Shown here: positions 7,230-15,011 of the stretch, in pieces
Layout: every line of letters begins with the position of its first letter
How positions within the stretch are numbered: the first letter of the stretch is position 1
Notes under the pieces: model-generated
The model's input: the letters and a program-made list of their open reading frames with translations, nothing else
Databases searched by the model: none
What the model was told of the DNA's origin: nothing
Position numbers and translations under genes: made by a program
Source: Gordoniibacillus kamchatkensis
GTDB taxonomy: Bacteria > Bacillota > Bacilli > Paenibacillales > NBRC-103111
Length of the DNA stretch: 35,548 nucleotides
Direction of reading: 5' to 3'
NCBI RefSeq assembly: GCF_000829455.1
Contig: NZ_JXAK01000065.1
Span: 1-35,548 of the forward strand

Positions 7230-8437
7230 ATGGAAGCCAAGCCGGCGGAAATTACGGTTGCCGGGCACATTTGTCTGGATATGATCCCTGCAATCGGCAC
7301 CTGTGCGGGCGGCTTGAACGAGCTGCTGATGCCGGGAAAACTGGTCGATGTCGGACCTGCGGTAACAGCGACGGGAGGGGCGGTATCCAATACCGGTCTC
7401 GCTTTATATCGGCTAGGCATCCCGACCCGGCTCATGGGCAAGGTGGGGGACGATTTGTTCGGAAAGGCGATACTGGACTTGCTGAATCGCAGCGGCCGCG
7501 GTTTGGCCGACGATATGATCGTAGCGCCGGGAGAGATGAGCTCTTACTCCGTTGTAATCAGCCCGCCCGGAATCGATCGCGTGTTTCTGCATTGCACGGG
7601 AACCAACGACACGTTCGCTCTTGCCGATCTTGACCTGGATAAGATAGCGGCAACGCGGCTGTTTCACTTCGCTATCCGCCATTGATGAAGCGCATGTACG
7701 AAGCGGATGGCGCCGAGCTTGCCGAGCTGCTCGCCAAGGTAAAGGAGCGGGGCGTCACCGTCACGCTCGATATGGCGAAGCCGGACCCGGATTCGCCGGC
7801 CGGCCGGGCGGATTGGCACGGCATTCTGCAAAGAGTTCTGCCTTATGTCGATTATTTTTTTCCGAGCTTCGAAGAAATTTTGTATATGCTGGACCGTGCC
7901 GAATATGAACGCTTGCTTGCGGCATATCCTCATGATGACATCATACGCTATGCAGCTCCCGAGCTGCTGGCGAGGTTATCCGGCTCGATGCTTGCGATGG
8001 GAGCCGCTGCGGTCATGATTAAGCTGGGCGAGCACGGCGTTTACGTACGTTGTTCGGCGGACCGCAACAGGTGGCTTCGAGCGGGAAAGTGTACGCCACC
8101 ACAATTGGAAGGATGGCTGGGGCGCGAACTTCTCGCCCCCGTGTTCCGTGTGGAAGCCGTTGGTACGACAGGAGCCGGGGATTGCACGATTGCAGGCTTT
8201 CTTGCCGGCATTGTGAAGGGGCTGACTTTGGAAGCAACCGTTACTGCTGCCGTAGCGGTTGGAGCCTCCAGCGTGGAGCAGTCCGACGCGACGAGCGGCA
8301 TCCCCGGGTGGGAGCAAATTCAGGCGCGTCTCGCTCAAGGCTGGGAGCGGCGGCAGGTGAAGCTGAGACTGGACGGTTGGGCTAACGATGAAACGAACGG
8401 CTTGTTTTACGGGCCGCATGACAAAGGGAGGGTGTAG
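7230..8437 (+). pseudogene. PfkB family carbohydrate kinase (frameshifted as given)
   Basis: A ribokinase/PfkB-type kinase that transfers ATP phosphate to a sugar. Its N-terminal part (7230-7685) has the glycine-rich sugar-binding start (TATGGAVSNTGLAL, GKVGDDLFG). The C-terminal part, in another frame (7682-8437), has GTTGAGDCTIAGFLAG, with the catalytic Asp at 8180-8182. The frame breaks near 7669-7672. One added G turns HFAIRH-stop into HFGYPPLMKRMYEA and joins the halves into ~402 residues. This length is longer than ribokinase because of an insert around 7900-8140. Both halves keep all expected motifs, so a recent mutation or a base-calling error is more likely than old decay. It lies between the oxidoreductase and the isomerase. 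Confidence 0.8.
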
Positions 8438-8438
8438 G

Positions 8439-8987
8439 ATGATCACGAAACATGAAGCGAAGCAGGCGCAAGAGCGGACGGCGGCATTGTTCCGGCAAGC
8501 CGGAATCGTACTGTCCGAAGCGGAGAAGCTCTGCATCGAAATCGCCGAATTCGGTTTGAACGAATTGAACGTACAAGGTCTCGAGCTTGTGACGTATGTG
8601 AATACGGACAGGTATTGCGCCAAGGAGCTGGCGCTGTTTCCCCGCCAAACTTGTCCGGAGCATCTGCATCCCCCGGTTGGCGGCGACCCCGGTAAAATGG
8701 AAACGTTCCGCTGCCGTTACGGGCAAGTGTTCCTCTACGTGGAAGGGGAGCCGGCCGCCAAGCCGCAGGCGGTCATCCCGCCCGGGAGCGAGCAGTACTA
8801 TACGGTTTTTCATGAAATTGTGCTGCAGCCGGGCGAGCAGTATACGATTGCGCCGGGCACGAAGCATTGGTTTCAGGCGGGAGACACGGGAGCGGTCGTC
8901 TCCGAATTTTCCAGTACGAGCCGGGACGAGTTTGATATATTTACAGACCCGCGCATCGTGCGTATCCCGGTCATTACCGAAGAATAA
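8439..8987 (+). CDS. D-lyxose isomerase family cupin (aldose-ketose isomerase)
   Basis: A 182-residue single-domain cupin of the D-lyxose ketol-isomerase family. Known members convert D-lyxose to D-xylulose and D-mannose to D-fructose. Expected metal ligands are present: H75 and H77 (EHLHPP), E88 (KMETF) and H143 (GTKHWFQAG). Length agrees with the Bacillus YdaE group. ATG 8439 is preferred: GGGAGG ends 8 bases before it, and the longer upstream frame only overlaps the kinase. The stop of the kinase is 1 base away. In this operon it would make the ketose that the PfkB enzyme phosphorylates. The true substrate may be a modified sugar with lyxo/manno stereochemistry. Confidence 0.85.
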   Translation: MITKHEAKQAQERTAALFRQAGIVLSEAEKLCIEIAEFGLNELNVQGLELVTYVNTDRYCAKELALFPRQTCPEHLHPPVGGDPGKMETFRCRYGQVFLYVEGEPAAKPQAVIPPGSEQYYTVFHEIVLQPGEQYTIAPGTKHWFQAGDTGAVVSEFSSTSRDEFDIFTDPRIVRIPVITEE

Positions 8988-8999
8988 GAGGCGATATCG

Positions 9000-10043
9000 G
9001 TGAAGCTGTACGGCACAACATGGACGCGCCGCGAAATCGAGGCGCGCGTAGGCCGCATCGAGCAAATTGGCGGCGTTCGCCGGTATCGGTGCTCCGAAGG
9101 TCCGGAAGCCGGCACGGAAATGATTCAAGTAAGAACGGGCGGCGGGCTAGCCTACTGGGTGTCGCCGTCCAAAGGACTGGACATTTCGCTCGCCGAATAC
9201 GGGGGAGTGCCGATCAGTTGGCAGTCCGGCAACGGAGATGTGCATCCCGCCTTCTACGACGCGGGCGATGACGAATGGCTGCGGACGGCGTCGGGCGGCT
9301 TGCTCATGACGTGCGGATTGACCCAGGTCGGTTCTCCTTGCGCCGAAGCCGGGAGAAAATTCGGCTTGCACGGCCGGATTCATCATACTCCGGCCCGCCA
9401 CGTTTCCGTCGTAGCCGAATGGCTGGGCGACGAATATGAAATGCGGATCCGCGGGGTCATGGAGGAAACGTCGATTTTCGGCGAACAGCTGCGCCTGACG
9501 CGAACGATTTCCAGCAGGCTGGGGGACAATCGCCTGAACATTGACGATACGGTGGAAAATATCGGCTTTCAGCCGTGCCCTCACATGATGCTGTACCATG
9601 TGAACTTCGGCTTTCCTCTGCTTGCCGAGCATACCGTTGTAGAGCTGCCGGCGGCGCGGGTGTCCAGCCGCGATGCAGCGGGAGATCTCGACAGCATCCG
9701 CACCTGGCAAGCCCCGGACCCTGGTTGGAGAGAACAAGTATATGATCATCTCCTGCTTCCCGATGCGCATCGGGACAAATGGCCGGTCGTGGCGATTCGA
9801 AATCCCGATTTTCCTTGTCCGGCTGCGGGTACCCGGCAAATCTCGGCGGAGCTGAGCTGGGATCCGGCCACGCTGCCGAGATTCGTGCAATGGAGAATGC
9901 CCGGGGCCGGTGTTCATGCGCTTGGCATCGAGCCGTCCAATTGCTTCGTATCGGGCAGAGCGGAAGAGCGCAGCAAAGGAACCCTCCGCATGCTTGGGCC
10001 CGGGGAAACCGTTATATATCGCCTGCAGTTGAATATCAGGTAA
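9000..10043 (+). CDS. DUF4432 / aldose 1-epimerase-like protein
   Basis: A 347-residue β-sandwich protein of the galactose-mutarotase superfamily (DUF4432 type), probably interconverting sugar anomers or epimers. GTG 9000 is the start, with AGAGG about 8 bases upstream. Conserved histidines and acids typical of the fold lie in LHGRIHHTPA and MLYHVNFGFPLL, and the C-terminal GIEPSN matches the late catalytic-glutamate region of mutarotases. It follows the isomerase by 12 bases. In the pathway it would supply the anomer used by the isomerase. No substrate assignment is possible from sequence alone. Confidence 0.8.
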   Translation: MKLYGTTWTRREIEARVGRIEQIGGVRRYRCSEGPEAGTEMIQVRTGGGLAYWVSPSKGLDISLAEYGGVPISWQSGNGDVHPAFYDAGDDEWLRTASGGLLMTCGLTQVGSPCAEAGRKFGLHGRIHHTPARHVSVVAEWLGDEYEMRIRGVMEETSIFGEQLRLTRTISSRLGDNRLNIDDTVENIGFQPCPHMMLYHVNFGFPLLAEHTVVELPAARVSSRDAAGDLDSIRTWQAPDPGWREQVYDHLLLPDAHRDKWPVVAIRNPDFPCPAAGTRQISAELSWDPATLPRFVQWRMPGAGVHALGIEPSNCFVSGRAEERSKGTLRMLGPGETVIYRLQLNIR

Positions 10044-10095
10044 AGGATAGCCATAATAAGGTATTAGCAAGAGCCGGGGGGCAGGAAGAAGCATA

Positions 10096-10854
10096 ATGAA
10101 TGCAACTCTCAATGATCGCCAGAAGCAAGTGATGGACCAATTGAATCGGGCCGGAGAAGTCAAAGTGACGGAGCTGAAGGAACGGTTCGACGTGACGGAA
10201 ATGACGGTTCGGCGCGATTTGGAAAAATTGGAGCAAATGGGGCTCGTCAAGCGCACTTTCGGCGGTGCGATTCTGGCCTCCAAAGATATCGCGCTCCACG
10301 ACCGGAGCATCGTCATGGCGGAGGAAAAGAGCCGGATCGGGCAATATGCGGCCGCGTTGGTGCAGGACGGCGAGGCGGTTTTTCTCGACGGAGGAACGAC
10401 GACGCTGCAGGTGGCGCGGCATTTTCCCGCACACGCTTCCATCACGGTTGTGACGAATGCCGTGAACATTGCCGCGGAATTGGCGGAGAAGAAGATTTCT
10501 ACGATTGTCGTAGGCGGCATTTTGGTAGAGGCAACGAATTCGACAGTCGGACCGATCGCGGCCGAAACGATCTCCCGGATGGTATTCGATAAAATATTTT
10601 TGGGCGCAACGGGAGTCCATTCGGTTCACGGCTTCAGCAACTCCAACATGTACGAAGCGGAAATCAAACGGCTTGCCATTCAGAAGAGCCGCGAGAGCTA
10701 TGTCGTTATCGACCATACGAAATTCGGCGAGCAAGCATTGTTTTCATTCGCGGATCTCGGACACGTTCATAAGATCGTATCGGATCAATGGCCGGCGTCG
10801 GAAGAACTTGCCGCCGCCCTGCAAGCGGCCGGAACGGAAATTTTGCTTGCATGA
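10096..10854 (+). CDS. DeoR/GlpR family transcriptional repressor
   Basis: A 252-residue regulator. Residues 6-60 form the DeoR helix-turn-helix (VTELKERFDVTEMTVRRDLEK is the recognition region). Residues ~75-235 form the DeoRC sensor domain, related to phosphosugar isomerases, with FLDGGTTTLQVARHF and FLGATGVHS lining the ligand pocket. AGGAAG precedes the ATG. It is the last gene of the sugar operon and is followed by a terminator. DeoR proteins usually bind a phosphorylated intermediate of the pathway they control, here probably the kinase product. The inverted repeat at 5185-5213 is the best candidate operator. Confidence 0.9.
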   Translation: MNATLNDRQKQVMDQLNRAGEVKVTELKERFDVTEMTVRRDLEKLEQMGLVKRTFGGAILASKDIALHDRSIVMAEEKSRIGQYAAALVQDGEAVFLDGGTTTLQVARHFPAHASITVVTNAVNIAAELAEKKISTIVVGGILVEATNSTVGPIAAETISRMVFDKIFLGATGVHSVHGFSNSNMYEAEIKRLAIQKSRESYVVIDHTKFGEQALFSFADLGHVHKIVSDQWPASEELAAALQAAGTEILLA

Positions 10855-10878
10855 CCGGGTTATTGCGAAGCGGTCTGG

Positions 10879-10919
10879 AAAACTCCTGAAAATCCTTTCG
10901 CGGATTTCGGGAGTTTTTT
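10879..10919 (+). terminator. Rho-independent terminator of the sugar operon
   Basis: The stem AAAACTCCTGAAAATCC / GGATTTCGGGAGTTTT has one bulged A and a small TTTCGC loop, and runs into TTTTTTC. It separates the DeoR-controlled operon from importer 1. Confidence 0.85.
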
Positions 10920-10997
10920 CTTTGTCATCGGCAAAGTTCGCATAACGGCAAGGTTCCATTTCTGCGCATTGCGCTATTTCCGGGCTCAGTGTTGCTT

Positions 10998-11026
10998 TTC
11001 GAACTGTGATAAACAGTATTCGAACT
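10998..11026 (+). promoter_or_regulatory. Candidate AraC-type direct-repeat operator
   Basis: The 8-mer TTCGAACT occurs at 10998-11005 and 11019-11026, a 21-bp period (two helical turns) in direct orientation. Flanks are also similar (T before, T two bases after). AraC-family activators typically bind such paired direct repeats. It is ~90 bases upstream of the importer 1 permease; the AraC regulator encoded at 15012-17246 is the natural candidate. A TTGCTT (10992-10997) / AGTATT (11015-11020) pair with 17-base spacing overlaps the repeats and could be the promoter. Confidence 0.5.
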
Positions 11027-11113
11027 ATTCAACGCCAGCCAAATTCCTTATTGTGAAATGAGAGATGCAGCGCTGGTTTCATAGCAACTCAATGAGCAAA
11101 GGAGCATTCGCCT

Positions 11114-12022
11114 ATGGGGTTCATCAAGGAAATCGCCAAACACCGTCAGCTGTATGTGCTGGCTGTACCGGGCATCGTTTTTCTCGCCCTGTTTTCCTAT
11201 ATTCCGATGTTCGGGCATTTGATCGCGTTCGAACGGTTTCAGCCGGTGAAAGGAGTATGGGGGAGCAAATGGGTCGGCTTGAATAACTTCAAATTTTTTT
11301 TCGGCGGGCACGATTGGCTGCGCGTTACGTTCAACACGGTTTATTTGAACTTGCTGTTTTTACTCTTCGGTTTAGGCTTCGCCATCGCGCTGGCGATTAT
11401 GATTAACGAAGTCGGCTCGAAAATCGCCAAAAAGCTCAGCCAATCTTTCATTTTTCTTCCCTATTTCATCTCGTGGCTGGTCGTGAGTCTCATGATGCTC
11501 GCTTTTTTGAGCACGGACGGCATTATGAACCACTGGCTGCAGCAAGCCGGTATCGATGCGGTCAATTGGTATCAGCGCGTGCAGCTGTGGCCGTTTATAT
11601 TGACGTTCGTTTATGTGTGGAAATTTGCCGGGTATTACTCCATCATTTTTTTGGCGGCGATCGTCGGCATTTCTTCGGAATATTACGAATCGGCCAAAAT
11701 CGATGGGGCGACCCGTTTGCAGCAAATGGTGTACATTACGATTCCTTCGATTCGGTCGGTTATCGTCGTGCTCATGCTGCTCGGAGTCGGGCGCATCTTT
11801 TTCGGGGATTTCGGGATGATTTACGGCATCGTCGGGGACAACTCCATTCTGTATCCGACCACCGACGTGATCGATACGTATTCGTTCCGGGCGTTGCGCC
11901 AGCTGGGCAACTTCGGGATGTCATCCGCGGTGGTATTGTACCAATCGGTCATGGGGCTGCTCGCCATCCTGCTCTTCAACCGGTTGGCCCAAAAGATAGA
12001 TCCCGATTCGAGCTTATTTTAG
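11114..12022 (+). CDS. Sugar ABC importer 1, LplB-type permease
   Basis: A 302-residue inner-membrane permease with about six transmembrane segments, forming half of the translocation channel of a CUT1-type oligosaccharide importer. The cytoplasmic EAA loop is seen as SAKIDGATRLQQMVYITIP. AAAGGAG lies 9 bases before the ATG. It is followed after 9 bases by the second permease. No ATPase gene is present in the window. LplB/YtcP-type systems usually share an MsmX-like ATPase, so that is expected elsewhere in the genome. Transcription probably starts near the direct repeats at 10998-11026. Confidence 0.88.
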   Translation: MGFIKEIAKHRQLYVLAVPGIVFLALFSYIPMFGHLIAFERFQPVKGVWGSKWVGLNNFKFFFGGHDWLRVTFNTVYLNLLFLLFGLGFAIALAIMINEVGSKIAKKLSQSFIFLPYFISWLVVSLMMLAFLSTDGIMNHWLQQAGIDAVNWYQRVQLWPFILTFVYVWKFAGYYSIIFLAAIVGISSEYYESAKIDGATRLQQMVYITIPSIRSVIVVLMLLGVGRIFFGDFGMIYGIVGDNSILYPTTDVIDTYSFRALRQLGNFGMSSAVVLYQSVMGLLAILLFNRLAQKIDPDSSLF

Positions 12023-12031
12023 GAGGATATT

Positions 12032-12961
12032 ATGGAAAATACAGCGGCGGCATTATGGCAGAAGACGGCTCGAACCCGGATCAAAACCGACCGTTCTTGG
12101 GGAGAAAAGGCGTTTCTGCTCTTCATGTACGCGTTCATCATCTTGTTCAGCTTGGTTTGCGTCGTCCCGTTCTGGATCGTGCTGGCCAACTCTTTCACAT
12201 CGGAGGCCAACTTCCTGAAATACGGCTATCAGCTGTTTCCGAATGAATGGAGTTTGGACGCCTATAACTATTTGCTGCACGGAGGCCAATTTCTTACCAG
12301 TTATTCGAATTCGTTATTGGTTACGGTAATCGGCACCGTGCTCTCCGTCGTCATCACCGCCATGTTCGCTTACGTTCTCGCGCATCCGAAGGTGAAGTAC
12401 CGCCGCATTCTTGCCTTTTTGACGTATTTGGCGATGGTGCTTGGCGGGGGGCTGGTCGGCTTTTACATCATGGTCGCAAACTGGCTGCATTTGAAAGATT
12501 CCTTATGGGTGCTTATTCTTCCTTATTTATTGAACCCGTTCTACGCGTTCATTCTGGTCGCTTTCTATAAATCGCTCCCCTACGAAATCAATGAAGCGGC
12601 GACGATTGACGGGGCCGGAGACATGTATTTGTTTTACCGAATCATCGTCCCGATTTCGACGCCGGTCATTGCGACGGTATCTCTCTTCTATGCGATTCAG
12701 TATTGGAACGACTGGTATTTGGCTTTGCTGTTCATCGATAATTACAAGCTGCATCCGTTGCAATTAATGATCCGGCAGCTCATGTCGAATCTCAATGTAG
12801 CTTCTTACGTGGGAGGCGGCGCCAGCTATCGGGTAGCGGCTCCGACAAGCGCCATTCAATTGGCGACCGTCTGCCTGACCATCGGTCCGATCGTCCTTCT
12901 CTATCCTTTCCTGCAAAAATATTTCGTGAAAGGCATTACGATCGGTGCCGTAAAAGGGTAA
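12032..12961 (+). CDS. Sugar ABC importer 1, LplC/YtcP-type permease
   Basis: A 309-residue permease, the partner of the LplB-type subunit before it. It has about six membrane helices and the EAA loop EAATIDGAGDMYLFYRIIVP, and ends with the typical FVKGITIGAVKG tail. TTTTAGGAGG lies close upstream of the ATG. Ten bases after its stop the palindromic repeat copy 2 begins, separating it from the binding-protein gene. This could allow a different expression level for the lipoprotein than for the permeases. Confidence 0.88.
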   Translation: MENTAAALWQKTARTRIKTDRSWGEKAFLLFMYAFIILFSLVCVVPFWIVLANSFTSEANFLKYGYQLFPNEWSLDAYNYLLHGGQFLTSYSNSLLVTVIGTVLSVVITAMFAYVLAHPKVKYRRILAFLTYLAMVLGGGLVGFYIMVANWLHLKDSLWVLILPYLLNPFYAFILVAFYKSLPYEINEAATIDGAGDMYLFYRIIVPISTPVIATVSLFYAIQYWNDWYLALLFIDNYKLHPLQLMIRQLMSNLNVASYVGGGASYRVAAPTSAIQLATVCLTIGPIVLLYPFLQKYFVKGITIGAVKG

Positions 12962-12970
12962 TAGTCCAGG

Positions 12971-13127
12971 CTGCCCGAGAAAGGCGGAGCGGAGGATGGG
13001 AATGTGGGTCGGAGAGCGCCTTTGAACTCGTGTTCCCACCCTGATTACGAATTCATGGGAACACGAGTTCAACGAAGCCGGAGACCCACATTCCCAATCC
13101 GCAGCGCAGCCCTGCTTTCTCGGGCAG
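12971..13127 (+). repeat. Palindromic repeat, copy 2 (complete)
   Basis: A 157-bp imperfect palindrome. The outer arms CTGCCCGAGAAAG / CTTTCTCGGGCAG pair perfectly over 13 bp. The middle arms share GATGGGAATGTGGGTC / GACCCACATTCCCAATC. The inner stem GAACTCGTGTTCCCA / TGGGAACACGAGTTC is perfect, with a short A+T-rich loop. It sits between a permease gene and a binding-protein gene. No ORF or transposase is inside. Confidence 0.9.
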
Positions 13128-13197
13128 AAGGAATATTCGCCAAGGGTTTATCCGAGTTACTCGGTTAACTATTATACAAATCAGGAGGTCATCGACA

Positions 13198-14767
13198 ATG
13201 TACACGAAAAAAGGGGTAAGCACCGCTTTGGCCATGGTGATGTTGACAAGCATGCTGGCGGCATGCAGCGGCAAGAGCGGGGAGTCCTCCGCGCCAAATG
13301 AAGCCGCTGCCAAGCCAGGCGCCGGAGAGAACGCATCGCAGCAAAAACAGCTCGATCCCGTCACGCTGAAAATTATGGTGCCCGGCGATCGCCCCAAAAA
13401 TTTCGACGCGGTTATTCAAGAAGCGGAACAACGAATGGCAAACACCTTAAACGTAAAATTGGACGTCGTCTTCGTTCCGTGGGCCGACCTTGCCCAAAAA
13501 ACGCAAGTCACTCTGTCTTCCGGCGAAAACATCGATTTGATTTTCGATGCGCCATGGCTGCATATTACCCAGCAAATCGCCGCCGGCAGCTACGCGCCGC
13601 TCGACGACCTGCTGAAGCAGTACGGTCCGAACATTATCAAGAACCGCCCGCAGCAAATGTGGGATGCCAACAAATTCGACGGCAAAATTATGGGCATACC
13701 GAACGGCAACTCGTTCCTGCAAGGGCGCGTCTACTATGTCAGAAAAGATTTGCGCGAACAGCTCGGGATCGCCCCGATCAAAACGTATGACGACCTGATC
13801 AAATTTGCGTACGCCGTGAAAGACAAAGTGCCGAACGTCACGCCGTTTATACCGGCCGGCCAAGATGTGACCCAAGGCTTGTCGGAAGGCGCTTTCCGCC
13901 ATTATTGGGCAGACAATAAGGAGAAAATTGCGCCGAGCCCCGCCCTCCCGGAATCCCTCATTCTGTACACGAAAAACAACGACGGCAAAGTGTACAATCT
14001 GTTCGATCAGATGGAGCCTATGGTCTGGTCCTGGATCCAGAACGCCCGCAAGCTGTATCAGGATAAAATCATCAGCCAGGACGTGCTGGCCATTAAAGAT
14101 ATCAACGATCCGGCCAAGCAAGGGAAAGCGGCCATCGTTCCGCATAACGAATTCGGCGTGGCAAGCGATGTCCAGCAAGCGTTGAAAAGCGCCAACCCGA
14201 AGGCGGAATTCGAAGCGGTTACGTTCATCAATCAGGAGAAGGGCGCCGTGCTGACGAATTCTCTGCAGTATAACTTCATTGCGTGCCCGTTGCGAGCAGC
14301 ATAAGGAGCGCGCCATTCAATTCCTCGATTGGGCCAATCAGAAAGACAATTACGATTTGCTGGCTTACGGGATCAAAGACAAGGATTGGGAAGCGGTTGG
14401 AGACGACCAATATAAGTTCAAAGGCACAGGTTATACATGGTTCCCGTACGTATGGATTTGGAATCCGACTACGGACCGCCAGGACGCCAGCCAGGATGAG
14501 ACGGCAAAGAAGCTGAACAAGTGGGCGGCGGACGCAAGCAACTTTACTGTCGACAAGCTGTCCGGATTTACGTTCAACAACGCAGCGGTGAGCAATGAGA
14601 TTTCCCAATATACAAGCATCGAAGCCAAATACTATACCGCTTTGTTCAACGGCGTTGTCGATCCCGACTCGTACTGGGCCAAATTCAAGGCGGAAGCTGC
14701 TCCGTTAGCCAAAAAAATTCAAGCGGAAGAGCAAAAACAAATCGACGCGTTTTTGCAAAAAAAATAA
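13198..14767 (+). pseudogene. Sugar ABC importer 1, lipoprotein substrate-binding protein with DUF3502-like end (frameshifted as given)
   Basis: An extracellular solute-binding lipoprotein. The signal peptide ends in the lipobox LAAC near residue 22. The bilobed binding domain runs from VTLKIMVPGDRPKNF. The end resembles DUF3502 (SGFTFNNAAVSNEISQY, then YWAKFKAEAAPLAKKIQ). AGGAGG lies 9 bases before the ATG. The reading frame breaks at ~14283-14302: the first part ends at 14304 and the rest reads in another frame to 14767. Restoring one base after 14283 and one near 14301 yields NFIAVPVAS followed by HKERAIQFLDW, exactly the family's expected phrase. Restored length is ~523 residues. It would capture the oligosaccharide for permeases 11114-12961. 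Confidence 0.82.
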
Positions 14768-14822
14768 GGCGGGCTGCATCGGGGCGTACTTGTATGTTTT
14801 AATGAATAGGAGCAAAGACAGG

Positions 14823-14980
14823 CTGGCCGGGAAAGGCGGAGCGGAGGATGGGAATGTGGGGCGGAGAGCGCCTTTTGAACTCGTGTTCCCACCATGTTTT
14901 CGAATTCGAGGGAACATGAGTTCAATGAAGCCGGAGGCCCGCATTCCTAGGTCCGCAGCGCAGCCATACTTTTCGGGCAG
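14823..14980 (+). repeat. Palindromic repeat, copy 3 (complete)
   Basis: The same family and orientation as the 12971-13127 copy. The inner stem GAACTCGTGTTCCC pairs with GGGAACATGAGTTC through one G-T wobble. The loop matches copy 1 rather than copy 2. The outer arms are more degraded. It lies between the binding-protein gene and the AraC regulator gene. Confidence 0.88.
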
Positions 14981-15011
14981 CCTGGCAAAGAACGACTGAA
15001 GGGGTAATCAT

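Noticed and set aside
5228-10854. Sulfoglycolysis (sulfoquinovose) operon with the TauE exporter as sulfite/sulfonate exit
   Set aside because: Isomerase, PfkB kinase, class I aldolase and DeoR fit in outline, but no sulfoquinovosidase, sulfolactaldehyde-specific enzyme or sulfonate importer is recognisable, and the exporter lies several kilobases away in a separate, differently regulated unit. Kept only as one possible modified-sugar substrate.
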